Assembly (NCBI GenBank): GCA_035384565.1
Contig: DAOOIT010000033.1
Coordinates: 1 to 64,000, forward strand
DNA: 64,000 bases
Reading direction: 5' to 3'
Source of the DNA: Planctomycetota bacterium
GTDB lineage: Bacteria > Planctomycetota > PUPC01 > DSUN01
A model generated the notes under the pieces. The model made no database searches and was not told the DNA's origin. It worked only from the letters and a program-made list of their open reading frames with translations. Position numbers and translations under genes: made by a program. Position 1 is the stretch's first letter; every line of letters begins with the position of its first letter. This document shows, one piece after another, positions 49,611 through 58,294 of this stretch.

Positions 49611-50024
49611 TCAAACGTCGAAGAGCACGTCGGCGAGCCAGCCGTCCGGCGTCCGTTCCACCCGGAAGCCGTGATAGGTGACGGCCTTGATCTCAGTGCC
49701 GCCGCGGTGGCGGCCGGGGTCGAAGCGCTCGCCGTGGCAGCGGGCGCGGAGATGGGTCTCGCTCGCCTCGATTTCGAAGCGGTGGGGCAGGAAGCCCTCG
49801 GCGCTGAAGCGGAAGAGCAGCTCGCGCAGCCAGGTGTGGACGAGTTCCTCGGCGTCGTCGGCCTCGAGGGCGATCTCGGCGGCCAGCTCTTCGCGAGCCT
49901 CGCCGGCCTCGACGAGGATGGCGAACATGCCCTCGGCGCAGGCCGCGAGCAGCTCGGGCAGCGAGTCGCCGCGGGCGCGGATGCCCACGTCGGCCGTGTG
50001 GTCGAGGAAGTCGAAGGAGTGCAC
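49611..50024 (-). CDS. Archease, RtcB activator
   Basis: 137 residues, GTG start with GGAG upstream. SFDFLDHTADVGIRARG is the archease opening; its Asp and the C-terminal KAVTYHGFRV region bind calcium. Archease speeds RtcB turnover. 111 bases upstream of rtcB on the same strand, and 15 bases after a broken gene. Confidence 0.93.
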   Translation of the reverse strand: MHSFDFLDHTADVGIRARGDSLPELLAACAEGMFAILVEAGEAREELAAEIALEADDAEELVHTWLRELLFRFSAEGFLPHRFEIEASETHLRARCHGERFDPGRHRGGTEIKAVTYHGFRVERTPDGWLADVLFDV

Positions 50025-50039
50025 GGGCGGCTCCAGTCC

Positions 50040-50495
50040 TCAACTCGTCGGTCGGTCGCGCCACTCCAGTCGATCGGCAGCGTCTCTCAGCGTCCCACCG
50101 AGGAACCACAGATCGACGGGGCGGCTGGTCCGCCGGTAAAGTTGCGTGAGAAGCGAGTGCCGGAGCGGATAGACCTCAACCCGCGGCCACTCGAACGCAA
50201 TGCTCTCGAAATTCCTGCGATCCTATGCAACGAACGCTGCATCGGCGAGCCGCCCCGCGGGATGTGTGATGCTGTCCATCTCCGCAAACTTCTCCAGGGC
50301 CTCCGTAGCCAGTCTGAGTTCTCGCATCCGTCTTGCCCTCTGGACCTTCCCATGGTTGGGGTTGCCCACGTAGACGGAGCCGTGGACCACCTCCGAGTAG
50401 TGGAAGCTCAGGCCGAACATCAGGAGTGCGTTCGCGAGCGCCAGCCCGTTCATCAGTCGCTTGTTGGCCACACAGAGACCCCCACGGACGCCCAC
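50040..50495 (-). pseudogene. Unknown gene with in-frame TAG at codon 91
   Basis: Reading the minus strand from 50495, an open frame of 90 codons ends with TAG at 50223-50225, yet the same frame continues for 60 more codons (NFESIAFEWPRVEVYPLRH and then LWFLGGTLRDAADRLEWRD) to a TGA at 50040-50042, 15 bases before archease. Both halves have protein-like composition and high GC at third positions. No family recognised. It may be a pseudogene, or a stop-codon mistake; readthrough is possible but unproven. Start uncertain. It would be the first gene of the archease-rtcB operon, and a RAYT gene sits directly upstream. Confidence 0.55.
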
Positions 50496-50523
50496 CAGGC
50501 AGTCCCGAAGGGACGGTAGTGCG

Positions 50524-50970
50524 TCACCGCCAGATGTAACGGTCGTCGTAGGCCACGCCGTGTCGCTTGAGCAAGGCGATGAACTCCTGGCGGAAGTCTA
50601 CGGCCTTGTGGTGTTCCTCCTGGGCCTGAATGTAGGCCATCAGGCGAGGAAGCCCCGAAGACGACACGGTGAAGGCGCCGTAGCTTTCCTGCCAGTACAG
50701 ATCCCTGAGTTCGGGGAACGTCTCGTGGATCCACTTCGAGGAGTTGCCCTTGATGAGCTGGATGAACTTGGCGAGGGCGAGGGTCGGGCCAGCGATCGCG
50801 GCCAGGTGAATGTGGTCTCGGGTGCCGTTGGCTGCGAGCAGTTGTCCGTCGGCGTTGCGGATGATGCCGCCGATGTACTGGCAGGTTCTGGGCAGAGCCT
50901 CGGGGGTGATGAGCGGGCGCCGCTCCTTGGTGGAGAACACGATATGGTACATGAGGCTCGTGTAAGCCAC
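50524..50970 (-). CDS. REP-associated tyrosine transposase (RAYT, IS200/IS605-like)
   Basis: 148 residues from GTG 50970 (AGAAGG upstream). AYTSLMYHIVFSTKERRPLIT at the start, the HUH motif in NGTRDHIHLAAI, WQESYGAFTVS and AQEEHHKAVDF are typical of the Y1 transposase RAYT branch. These enzymes cut and join REP hairpin DNA. A second, different RAYT is at 60001. Palindromes (e.g. CGGCGGCTGAAGCCGCCG at about 51012-51030) lie upstream, in the 257-base gap. Confidence 0.87.
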   Translation of the reverse strand: MAYTSLMYHIVFSTKERRPLITPEALPRTCQYIGGIIRNADGQLLAANGTRDHIHLAAIAGPTLALAKFIQLIKGNSSKWIHETFPELRDLYWQESYGAFTVSSSGLPRLMAYIQAQEEHHKAVDFRQEFIALLKRHGVAYDDRYIWR

Positions 50971-51227
50971 GCCTTCTCTCGTGCTGTCCCTTCGGGACTG
51001 CCTTTCGTGAGTCTCGAGGTCCGGCGGCTGAAGCCGCCGGCCAAATCCTGCCGTCGCTTCGCGACAGAGAGCGGCCGTTTCACCGCCGTGCCTCGACGCC
51101 CGAAGCCGCAGCCAAGTCCCGCCGGCGCTTGACGACTGAGAGGCCAGGCTCGATCTATGAGCACCGATGCTGGGGGAGAGCATCGGTTGATAGCGGCCCC
51201 CTGTTCGTCCCGCAGGGATGGCAGAAC
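50971..51227. repeat. REP-like palindromes upstream of the RAYT gene
   Basis: The gap holds GGCGGCTGAAGCCGCC (near 51014-51029), a second arm resembling GACGCCCGAAGCCGCAGCC further on, and other inverted stretches; no gene. The GAAGCC core recalls the palindromes inside the phosphohexomutase gene. Confidence 0.55.
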
Positions 51228-51938
51228 TCACCGCCGGCTCAGCGGCACGCGGGTGGTGACGTCCTTGAGCACGAGGTCGAACTCGCGGGCGCGCGGCGGG
51301 ACCACGAAGACGTAGGTCTCGATCGTGGCCTCGCCGGGGGTGAGGAGCAGGGTTTGCTTCTTCTCTTCGCGGTCGAAGGTCGAGCGCGTCATGCCCGCGA
51401 TGCGGCGCACGAAGCCGTAGGGCAGCGACTTGCCGTCGCGCCCATAGCGCAACATCACGTCGGCGGTGCGCTCGTCGGCCCAGGAGAAATAGACGCGCTG
51501 CGGGCTCTTGTCGGTGGGCTCGAACTTCACGCGCACCTCGAGGAGCTGCTGGCCGGGCACGATGTGGTCCTTGCGGGCGTCGAACGGGTCGCGGTAGACG
51601 TCCACCGGCCACGCAGGGGCGATCTTCAGCGGCACGTCGGCCAGCGAGTCGGGCGCGGTCATGGCCGTGCGGATCCAGCCCTCGAACCAGGCCTGGCCGA
51701 AGAGGGCCCGCACCCGGCACCACTCCCCGCGCGCCTCGTGCATCTCCACGCGCATTCCCTCGCTCAACTCGCCGATCTGCGCCTGCTCGAACTGCACGGG
51801 CACCCGGTCCTGGATGATCACCACGTGGCGCAGGCCCGCGGGTCCCTTCTCCTTGTCTTTGGGCTCGGCTTCGCCGGCGGAGGCCGAGCACGCCAGGAGC
51901 AGCACGGTGACGGGAAGGCTGAGTTTGAGCGGGTTCAT
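51228..51938 (-). CDS. SH3-like lipoprotein, function unknown
   Basis: 236 residues from ATG 51938 (AGGAGG upstream). Lipobox VLLLACSAS. A beta-rich region (VVIIQDRVPVQFEQAQIGELSEGMRVEMHEARGEWCRVRALFGQAWFEGWI, given here in two halves of motif text) has the SH3b layout of wall-associated proteins; the C-terminal half resembles no known domain but contains Arg/Thr-rich strands. Promoter at 51984-52012. Stands alone. Confidence 0.6.
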   Translation of the reverse strand: MNPLKLSLPVTVLLLACSASAGEAEPKDKEKGPAGLRHVVIIQDRVPVQFEQAQIGELSEGMRVEMHEARGEWCRVRALFGQAWFEGWIRTAMTAPDSLADVPLKIAPAWPVDVYRDPFDARKDHIVPGQQLLEVRVKFEPTDKSPQRVYFSWADERTADVMLRYGRDGKSLPYGFVRRIAGMTRSTFDREEKKQTLLLTPGEATIETYVFVVPPRAREFDLVLKDVTTRVPLSRR

Positions 51939-51983
51939 CGGTTTCCTCCTGTTCCCCACAGGCGAGGCGAATGCTCTATGGGC

Positions 51984-52012
51984 ATCATAGACCCGGATCG
52001 GGGGCTTGTCAA
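51984..52012 (-). promoter_or_regulatory. Promoter of the SH3-like lipoprotein gene
   Basis: Minus strand: TTGACA (52007-52012), 17-base spacer, TATGAT (51984-51989). Confidence 0.75.
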
Positions 52013-52026
52013 GGATGGCGTGCGCG

Positions 52027-53076
52027 CTATCGCGCCTTCACCGCCGTCCAGATCTCGTCGTAGAGCTTGCTGTCGTCGCCCAGGTCCTCCAGGTATTCGA
52101 GCTTCTTGAGGGTTTCCTCGGGGGGATAGATGGCCGGGTTCTCGCGGTCCTCCTGCTTGAGGAGGGGCAGGCTGGCCGCGTTGGGCGTGGCGTAGCAGGT
52201 GAACTCCGAGAGGCGCGCGCCCACCTTGGCGTCGAGGATGAAGTTGATGAACTGGTGCGCGGCGTCGGGGTTCGGGGCATTCACGGGAATGGTCATGGCG
52301 TCCACCCAGATGATCGAGCCCTCCCTGGGCACGCCATAGGCCAGTTGGTCGTTCTCCTGGCAGGCCTTGAGGGCGTCGCCGCTGTAGACCACGGCGAGCG
52401 TGGCCGTGCCGTCGGCCACCTTGTTCTTGCCGCCCACGCCGCCCTCGAAGCCGAGGCACCGCGTGCTCCTCTTCGCCGCCAGGATGAGGTCGCTCGCGGC
52501 CCGCACCTCGTCGGGCTTGCGCGAGTTCACCGAGGCCCCGTGCATCTTGAGCGCCACGGCCATCATGTCGCGCATCGAGTCGATCAGCACGAAGAGGCCG
52601 GGCTGCTTCGCGGGCTCGAGCAGCAGCGACCACGACAGCTCGGCGGCCTGCGGCACCTTGTCCTTGCGATACAGCAGGCCCATCGTGCCCCACTGATAGG
52701 GGAGGCTGTACTTGCTGCCTGGGTCGTACGGCGGGTTGGCGAACTGCGGGCTCACGTTCTTCGCGTTCGGCAGCTTCGCCGCCTCGAGCGGCTGGAGGAG
52801 GCCGAGCTTGGTCAGCACGGGGATCGCGTGGTCGCTCACCACCACCACGTCGTACTGGCTGGCACCGCCGGCCTGCTGGAGCTTGGCCATCATCTCCTCG
52901 GTGGCCTCGTACACGTCCAGGCGCACGCGGATGCCCGTCTGCGCCTCGAACTCCCGGGGCAGCTCGGGGTCAATGTACTCCGAGTACATGTAGACCGTGA
53001 CCTGCGGCTTCGGCTTCTCGGCCTGCGAGCAGCCGAGGGCGAGGGCGGCCAGGGCCAACGCGGCGACGCGGCGCAT
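52027..53076 (-). CDS. potD: Spermidine/putrescine-binding lipoprotein
   Basis: 349 residues from ATG 53076 (AAAGGATTG upstream). Lipobox ALALGCSQ. VTVYMYSEYIDPELPREFEAQTGIRV and YDVVVVSDHAIPVL match the PotD/PotF family; IDSMRDMMAVALKMHG and AHQFINFILDAKVG also. Captures polyamines in the periplasm. Fourth gene of the potABCD-type operon, two bases after potC. Longer upstream reading frames are other-frame readings of potC. Confidence 0.92.
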   Translation of the reverse strand: MRRVAALALAALALGCSQAEKPKPQVTVYMYSEYIDPELPREFEAQTGIRVRLDVYEATEEMMAKLQQAGGASQYDVVVVSDHAIPVLTKLGLLQPLEAAKLPNAKNVSPQFANPPYDPGSKYSLPYQWGTMGLLYRKDKVPQAAELSWSLLLEPAKQPGLFVLIDSMRDMMAVALKMHGASVNSRKPDEVRAASDLILAAKRSTRCLGFEGGVGGKNKVADGTATLAVVYSGDALKACQENDQLAYGVPREGSIIWVDAMTIPVNAPNPDAAHQFINFILDAKVGARLSEFTCYATPNAASLPLLKQEDRENPAIYPPEETLKKLEYLEDLGDDSKLYDEIWTAVKAR

Positions 53077-53078
53077 GG

Positions 53079-53879
53079 TCAATCCTTTCGATAGCGGGTC
53101 AGAGCCTCCAGCGACACGACGAGCAGCACTGTAGCAAGAACGATGAGCGTTGACAAGGCGTGGAGCTCCGGCGTGATGCCGCGGCGGAGCGAGGCGTAGA
53201 TGTAGAGCGGCAGGGTGGTGGAGTCCGGCCCCGCCGTGAAGAAGCTGATCACGAAGTCGTCGAGCGACAGCGTGAAGGCCAGCATGGCCCCCGCCGCAAT
53301 GCCCGGGGCGAGCAGCGGCAGCGTCACGCGGCGGAAGACGACGGATGGCGTGGCGTAGAGGTCGCGCGCCGCCTCGTCGAGCGTGCGCCCCATCGTCGCC
53401 AGGCGGCTGCCCACCACCAGCGCCACGAACGCGATCTGAAACGTCACATGGCCCAGCACCATCGTCAAGAGGCCGGGATTGAACGCCCCGCTCACGGCGC
53501 GCAGAAACTGGTAGGCCACCACCAGGGCCGCGGCGAAGAGGATGTCGGGTGTCACCACGGGCAGATAGACCAGCAGATCGAGCAGGCGGCGCACGCCCTT
53601 CGGCCAGGGGAATCGCGCCAGGGCCATGGCCAGCGCCGTGCCCAGCACTGTGGCGATGGCCGTAGAGGCGGCGGCGAGCACCAGGCTGTTCCACGCGGCC
53701 TCGAGCACGGCCGGGTTATCAAGGAGGCGCGCATACCACCGCAGCGTGAACCCGCGCCACACCGTGCCCACGCGCGAAGCGTTCACCGAGAAGACGGCCA
53801 CGGCCATCAGGGGGGCGTACAGCAGCACGAAGGTGGCGATGGCCAGCAGACCCACGAGCGGGTGGATGCGGCTTCTCAT
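53079..53879 (-). CDS. potC: Polyamine ABC transporter permease
   Basis: 266 residues from ATG 53879, AGGAGG upstream. Six membrane helices; FSVNASRVGTVWRGFTLRWY near the start and EAARDLYATPSVVFRRVTLPLLAP (EAA coupling loop) are PotC-like. Overlaps potB by four bases (ATGA). Confidence 0.93.
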   Translation of the reverse strand: MRSRIHPLVGLLAIATFVLLYAPLMAVAVFSVNASRVGTVWRGFTLRWYARLLDNPAVLEAAWNSLVLAAASTAIATVLGTALAMALARFPWPKGVRRLLDLLVYLPVVTPDILFAAALVVAYQFLRAVSGAFNPGLLTMVLGHVTFQIAFVALVVGSRLATMGRTLDEAARDLYATPSVVFRRVTLPLLAPGIAAGAMLAFTLSLDDFVISFFTAGPDSTTLPLYIYASLRRGITPELHALSTLIVLATVLLVVSLEALTRYRKD

Positions 53880-54772
53880 CGCGCGGCCTCCTGGCGCGCC
53901 GGCCTGTGAATGACGAAGAGCCCGACGAGCGTGAGGATGAGCAGCGCGAGGCTCACGGCCGCGCCGAACGGCAGGTCGCGGCTCGCGCCGAACTGCTGCT
54001 GAATCAGGTTGCCGACGAGCATGTACTTCGCCCCGCCCAACAGGTCGGGCACCACGAACGCCCCGATGGCGGGGATGAACGTGAGGATCGTGGCCGCCGC
54101 GAGGCCGGGCAGCGTCTGCGGCACGATGGCATGCAGGAACACGCGGGGGCGCGAGGCGTACAGGTCGCGCGCCGCCTCGACCAGCGACCAGTCGAGCCGC
54201 TCGACCACCGCGTAGAGCGGCAGCAGCGCGAACGGCAGCTCGCTCGAGACCATGCCCACGAACACGGCGAACGGCCCGGGATACAACCCCGCCTCCGCCG
54301 GCACGAAGCGGAAGATCATCATCCAGCCGTACGTGCGGATCACCAGGTTGGTGCAGAACGGCACGATGGCGAGGCCGAGCAGCACGTAGCGGGTCACCCG
54401 CGACCGCCCGGCGATGAAGAAGGCCAGCGGATACGACAGGGCCACGCACAGCACGGTCGTCACGAAGGCGACCCACAGGCTCCGGCCCAGGATGCGCACA
54501 TAGTCGGCCGACCAGCCGAACGCCCCGTAGCCGAGCAGGCGGCGGAAGTTCTCTGTTGTGAAGTCCCAGGTGATTTCGCCGTACGGCCCGCGCTGGGCGA
54601 AGGCGAGGGCGACCAGGGCGATCATCGGCAGCACGAGAAGCACCAGCAGCCAGACCACGGCGCCGAGGCCGAGCAGCGCGCCCTCGCCCCAGAGCCGGCG
54701 GCGCGTCACGAGGCGCCCGTACCACACGATCAGCGGCAGCGCGCGCACATTTGCACGCCGAAGCTCAGCCAT
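53876..54772 (-). CDS. potB: Polyamine ABC transporter permease
   Basis: 298 residues, GGAGG upstream. Six helices, LGRSLWVAFVTTVLCVALSYPLAFFIA, and the coupling loop EAARDLYASRPRVFLHAIVPQTLP. Overlaps potA by eight bases. Forms the membrane channel with potC. Confidence 0.93.
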   Translation of the reverse strand: MAELRRANVRALPLIVWYGRLVTRRRLWGEGALLGLGAVVWLLVLLVLPMIALVALAFAQRGPYGEITWDFTTENFRRLLGYGAFGWSADYVRILGRSLWVAFVTTVLCVALSYPLAFFIAGRSRVTRYVLLGLAIVPFCTNLVIRTYGWMMIFRFVPAEAGLYPGPFAVFVGMVSSELPFALLPLYAVVERLDWSLVEAARDLYASRPRVFLHAIVPQTLPGLAAATILTFIPAIGAFVVPDLLGGAKYMLVGNLIQQQFGASRDLPFGAAVSLALLILTLVGLFVIHRPARQEAAR

Positions 54773-55802
54773 CGAGCGCCTCCAGGTGGTCCGCCGGCAG
54801 CTCGAGCCACGTGTCGTCGCCGATGCGGAGGGCGGCGGCCGGCTCTGCCCGCACGCGCAGCGGTCCGGGCTCCATGAAGAGGTCCACGTGGTCGCCGCAG
54901 TAGATCACCTCCCGCACCCGGGCGCGGACGGCGTTGGCGGCGGGACGCTCCTTGCAGAGTCGCACCCGTTCGGGCCGGATGGCCAGCGTGCCCTCCTCCC
55001 AGAGCGGCCGGCAGCGCGGGGTCAGGGCGCCGAGCCGCGTCTCAACGCTCCCGCCCGACGCCGTGCCCGGGATCAGATTCGCCGAGCCGAGGAATTCGGC
55101 GACAAAGCGGGTGCGGGGGCGCTCATAGACCGCGGCAGGCGGGCCGCTCTGCTCGATCTGCCCCTCGCGCATCACGAAAAGGCGGTCCGAGACGGTCATC
55201 GCCTCGTCCTGGTCGTGGGTCACGAGCAGAAACGCCCTGCCGAGCTGGCGCTGGAGGCGGCGGAGTTCGAGCCGCACCTCGCCCCGCAGCTTGGCGTCGA
55301 GGGCCGACATCGGCTCGTCGAGCAGCAGCACCTCGGGCTCGTTCACCAGCGCCCTCGCGAGGGCCACCCGCTGCTTCTGCCCGCCCGAGAGCTGGTGCGG
55401 GTGGCGGCGGGCGAAGTCGCCCAGGCGCAACAGGTCGAGCGCCGCCCCCACGCGGCGGGCCACCTCGGCCTGCGGCACCTTGCGGCTGCGCAGCCCGAAG
55501 GCCACGTTCTCGAACACGCTCAGGTGGGGGAAGAGCGCGTAGTCCTGGAACACCGTGTTCACCGAGCGGCGGTGGGCGGGCAGGCGCGTGATGTCGTGGC
55601 CGCTCAGGATCACGGAGCCGGCGTCGGCCAGCTCGAGGCCCGCGATGATTCGGATGAGCGTCGTCTTGCCGCAGCCCGACGGGCCGACCAGGGTGACGAA
55701 CTCGCCGCCGGCGACCGCGAGGCTTACCTCGCGCAGCACGGGCGTGCCGTCGAAGCTCTTGGTCACGCCCTCGACGTGCAGGTTGCCGCGGCCCTCAGGC
55801 AT
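54765..55802 (-). CDS. potA: Polyamine ABC transporter ATP-binding protein
   Basis: 345 residues. Walker A GPSGCGKTT, signature LSGGQKQRVALARAL, Walker B VLLLDEPMSALD, H-loop VTHDQDEA; a TOBE-like C-terminal part from about residue 235. Energises the potBC channel. First gene of the operon, promoter at 55827-55854. Confidence 0.95.
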   Translation of the reverse strand: MPEGRGNLHVEGVTKSFDGTPVLREVSLAVAGGEFVTLVGPSGCGKTTLIRIIAGLELADAGSVILSGHDITRLPAHRRSVNTVFQDYALFPHLSVFENVAFGLRSRKVPQAEVARRVGAALDLLRLGDFARRHPHQLSGGQKQRVALARALVNEPEVLLLDEPMSALDAKLRGEVRLELRRLQRQLGRAFLLVTHDQDEAMTVSDRLFVMREGQIEQSGPPAAVYERPRTRFVAEFLGSANLIPGTASGGSVETRLGALTPRCRPLWEEGTLAIRPERVRLCKERPAANAVRARVREVIYCGDHVDLFMEPGPLRVRAEPAAALRIGDDTWLELPADHLEALDG

Positions 55803-55826
55803 GGCCGGTTGCCCTTTCTGGCCGCC

Positions 55827-55854
55827 ATTGTGCCAGATGGGGCAGGGGAGTCAA
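55827..55854 (-). promoter_or_regulatory. Promoter of the potABCD operon
   Basis: Minus strand: TTGACT (55849-55854), 16-base spacer, CACAAT (55827-55832). A REP-like hairpin CCTCCC...GGGAGG with GGGGTT/AACCCG inner stem lies further upstream at 55891-55919. Confidence 0.6.
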
Positions 55855-55890
55855 GCGGCAAACCTCCCGAAGCGGCCAACCGCTCACCGA

Positions 55891-55919
55891 CCTCCCAGGG
55901 GTTGGGAACCCGCGGGAGG
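55891..55919. repeat. REP-like hairpin
   Basis: CCTCCC (55891-55896) with GGGAGG (55914-55919) and GGGTT with AACCC inside, loop GGG. Related core GGTT-GGN-AACC at 4012-4036; a perfect CCTCCCGCGGGAGG is at 58745-58758. Confidence 0.6.
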
Positions 55920-55960
55920 TTCTCCGGCGGTTGCGGGGGTCTCTCGTGGGAGGCGAGCGC

Positions 55961-57529
55961 CTACTTTGCGGCGGCCTCGGCGGGCGCCGCGGCCAGGGCC
56001 TTCGCCCAGGGCGCCGAGCCGTAGCGCTGGGCGATCCTGGCGAACATCTCGCGGCGGTGCAGGCACCACATGCAGAAGGGCGTGAACGCCACCTGGTCGG
56101 TCTCGGGGTCGAGGTAGACGAACGCCGACGAGCAGCGCTTCATCCGCCCCGACTCCAGCGAGTGCCACTCCTCGAAGGGCAGGATCACGATGGGCACGCC
56201 GTCCTGGATGTGCGTGTGCTTGCGGAGCTGTTCGGAGAAGCGCCGGCCGATCGCCAGACCGCCCAGGATCTTCAAGAGGCCGAAGAAGCGGCTGCCTTTC
56301 ATGATCTTCTTGAAGTTCGCCGCGCCCAGCAGCAGGCCGCCGTAGGTGCGCAGCACGAGCAGCCGCCCGCGCAGGCGCGCGAACCAGCCGCCGCGGGCCA
56401 GGCGCTCGAGCGTCGGGTTCACCCGCTTGGCCCGCGTGACCAGCTCGGGCAGCAGGTCGTGCAGCGGCCGCTTGAGGAAGTGGGTGAGCGGCACGTACTT
56501 CTCGCCGTCGGAGAAGACGAACGCCGCCGACTCGCAGTTGGGGTGCACGCCGGCGAAGCGGATGCGCTCGGTGCCGAACAGCCGCAGGGCCGGCAGCACG
56601 TAGCCGAGCAGCCCGGCGGGGAAGAACTCGAGGTTCTCGCCGGGGAACGCCTCCTCGAGGATGTGCTCCACGTCTTCGGGCGTGGTCATCACACGGGTCT
56701 CGTAGCGCCCATCTTCCCACATCTCGGTGAGGGGGATGAAGAACAGGCGGCGGAAGAGCTTGCGGTGCTCGTGGGCGAAGGCGAAGTGGTCGCGCATCCC
56801 CTTGTCGTTGAGGTCGCGGGCCAGCGTGCATACCAGCGTGTGCTTGCGCTTGCTGTGCTTCTCGATGTTCTCGATGGCCCGGAGCTTCTTCTCGAGGATC
56901 ACCTCGGTGCCGCGCATGCGGCGATAAGTGGCCGGGTCGCGGCCGTCGAAGGCCACCAGGAAATCCACGCCTGTCGCGCACAGCTTCTTGCAGAACTCCT
57001 CGTCGGCCAGCTTGACGGCGTTGGTGACGATGGAGACGGGCACGTTGTTCCGCTTGGCGATGGCAATCAGCTCGAAGAGATCGTCGCGCATGGTCGGCTC
57101 GCCGCCGAAGAGCTCCACGCGGGGCGGCGGGGTGCGCTTGCCCAGCTCGGCGAAGATGCGCTCGAAGTAGCTGGTGGGCGGGCTGAACTCGAAGCCCATG
57201 CCCGGGATGTTCGCCAGGCAGATCGGGCAGTTCAGGTTGCAGCGGTTCGTGAGGTCCATGAACAGCAGGCGCGGCTTGTGGTCGTGGCCGCACGAGTCGC
57301 AGTAGAGCGAGCAGCCGGCGCCCATGCTAGGCTCGTACTGGTAGACCTCGCGCTTCCACAGCCAGCGCTCGGCGTCGGCGCTGATGAGCTGTTCGCTGTC
57401 GCCGCACTTTGCACAGTGCTTCTTGAGGTAGACGCCGCCATCGCGGATGAGGTGTTCGGCGGGGACGCTCTCGCGGCAGTGCTGGCAGATGCTCCTGGTA
57501 TCCGAGCCGGCAATCTTGGCTTCAGGCAT
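55961..57529 (-). CDS. Radical SAM protein related to tetraether-synthase (MJ0619/Tes) family
   Basis: 522 residues. Two N-terminal Cys pairs (CQHC 15-18, CAKC 39-42), then GCSLYCDSCGHDHK (Cys 73, 77, 80) and the radical SAM motif CNLNCPIC (97-104) after LLFMDLTNRC. The order Cys clusters-LxxTNRCNLxCPxC is that of the MJ0619 group, in which archaeal Tes joins lipid tails; bacterial relatives exist but few are characterised. FGGEPTMRDDL and a C-terminal Cys cluster (FCMWCLHRR) follow. Function is inference: lipid or other C-C coupling. Promoter at 57583-57611. Confidence 0.78.
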   Translation of the reverse strand: MPEAKIAGSDTRSICQHCRESVPAEHLIRDGGVYLKKHCAKCGDSEQLISADAERWLWKREVYQYEPSMGAGCSLYCDSCGHDHKPRLLFMDLTNRCNLNCPICLANIPGMGFEFSPPTSYFERIFAELGKRTPPPRVELFGGEPTMRDDLFELIAIAKRNNVPVSIVTNAVKLADEEFCKKLCATGVDFLVAFDGRDPATYRRMRGTEVILEKKLRAIENIEKHSKRKHTLVCTLARDLNDKGMRDHFAFAHEHRKLFRRLFFIPLTEMWEDGRYETRVMTTPEDVEHILEEAFPGENLEFFPAGLLGYVLPALRLFGTERIRFAGVHPNCESAAFVFSDGEKYVPLTHFLKRPLHDLLPELVTRAKRVNPTLERLARGGWFARLRGRLLVLRTYGGLLLGAANFKKIMKGSRFFGLLKILGGLAIGRRFSEQLRKHTHIQDGVPIVILPFEEWHSLESGRMKRCSSAFVYLDPETDQVAFTPFCMWCLHRREMFARIAQRYGSAPWAKALAAAPAEAAAK

Positions 57530-57582
57530 GACGCACCCAGTCCTCTTCGGCCCCTGGACCCACGGCCCCGACGATGTCCCGA

Positions 57583-57611
57583 ATTATAGCAGGATGACCG
57601 CTCCGGGGCAA
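57583..57611 (-). promoter_or_regulatory. Promoter of the radical SAM gene
   Basis: Minus strand: TTGCCC (57606-57611), 17-base spacer, perfect TATAAT (57583-57588). Confidence 0.75.
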
Positions 57612-57622
57612 CGAGAAACCGC

Positions 57623-58276
57623 TCAGTGCTGGTGCTCGTGCTCCATCGCCGCCTTCTTGCCTGCGATGAGCAGGGGGAACACGATGTCGCCGAAGCAGCA
57701 CGGCGTCCACACGGCCACGAACAGCAGCACGAAGATCACCGGCAGCAGCGGCAGCCAGTTGGCGTCGCCGTACGACGTCAGGTAGAACAGTGACGCCCAG
57801 GTGCTCACGAACACGTGGCCCGAGTGGGGCAGCCGGGTCTTCTTCCGCCAGGCGCCGATGGCCACGCCCGCGAGTGCGGCGGGGTTCACCAGCCACCACT
57901 CCTCGAGGAACGCCAGATGAATGTGGCCCATGTGCGCGCCCACGACCAGCCCGCCCAGGTAGGGGAACACGATGTCGCTGAGCGTGCCCACGCCCACGGC
58001 GCCGACGAACCCGACCAGCACGGCCGCCGGCAGGCTGCGGCGGTAGCGGCGGTAGAGCGCGGTGGTGACGATCGCGCTCAGCAGCACGTGCGCCGGGTGC
58101 AGGATCTCGAAGAGAACCTCCGACGGGCCGCGCGGCACCTCGAGCAGGACAAACGCCAGCATGATGGCGATGCCGCTCGCCGCCCCGAGGGCCGTGAACG
58201 GCATGTGGTGCCGCAGCTCGATCGCCAGCAGGCTCGAGGCTCCGGTTTCGCCGTGGTCGTGCTTCTCGCTCATCAT
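57623..58276 (-). CDS. Six-helix membrane protein with His-rich ends
   Basis: 217 residues, about six membrane helices. The N-terminus (MSEKHDHGE) and the C-terminus (MEHEHQH) carry His-rich text, and HMGHIHLAF, CCFGDIVFPLL are inside the membrane part; this suggests metal handling. No transporter family recognised. Starts 18 bases after a metal-sensor-like regulator and should be co-transcribed with it. Confidence 0.7.
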   Translation of the reverse strand: MMSEKHDHGETGASSLLAIELRHHMPFTALGAASGIAIMLAFVLLEVPRGPSEVLFEILHPAHVLLSAIVTTALYRRYRRSLPAAVLVGFVGAVGVGTLSDIVFPYLGGLVVGAHMGHIHLAFLEEWWLVNPAALAGVAIGAWRKKTRLPHSGHVFVSTWASLFYLTSYGDANWLPLLPVIFVLLFVAVWTPCCFGDIVFPLLIAGKKAAMEHEHQH

Positions 58277-58294
58277 GTGCCTCGCAAAAGGCGT

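Noticed and set aside
50223..50225. TAG in the gene before archease considered as pyrrolysine.
   Set aside because: No pylT/pylS genes or methylamine methyltransferase context in the window; a nonsense mutation is simpler.
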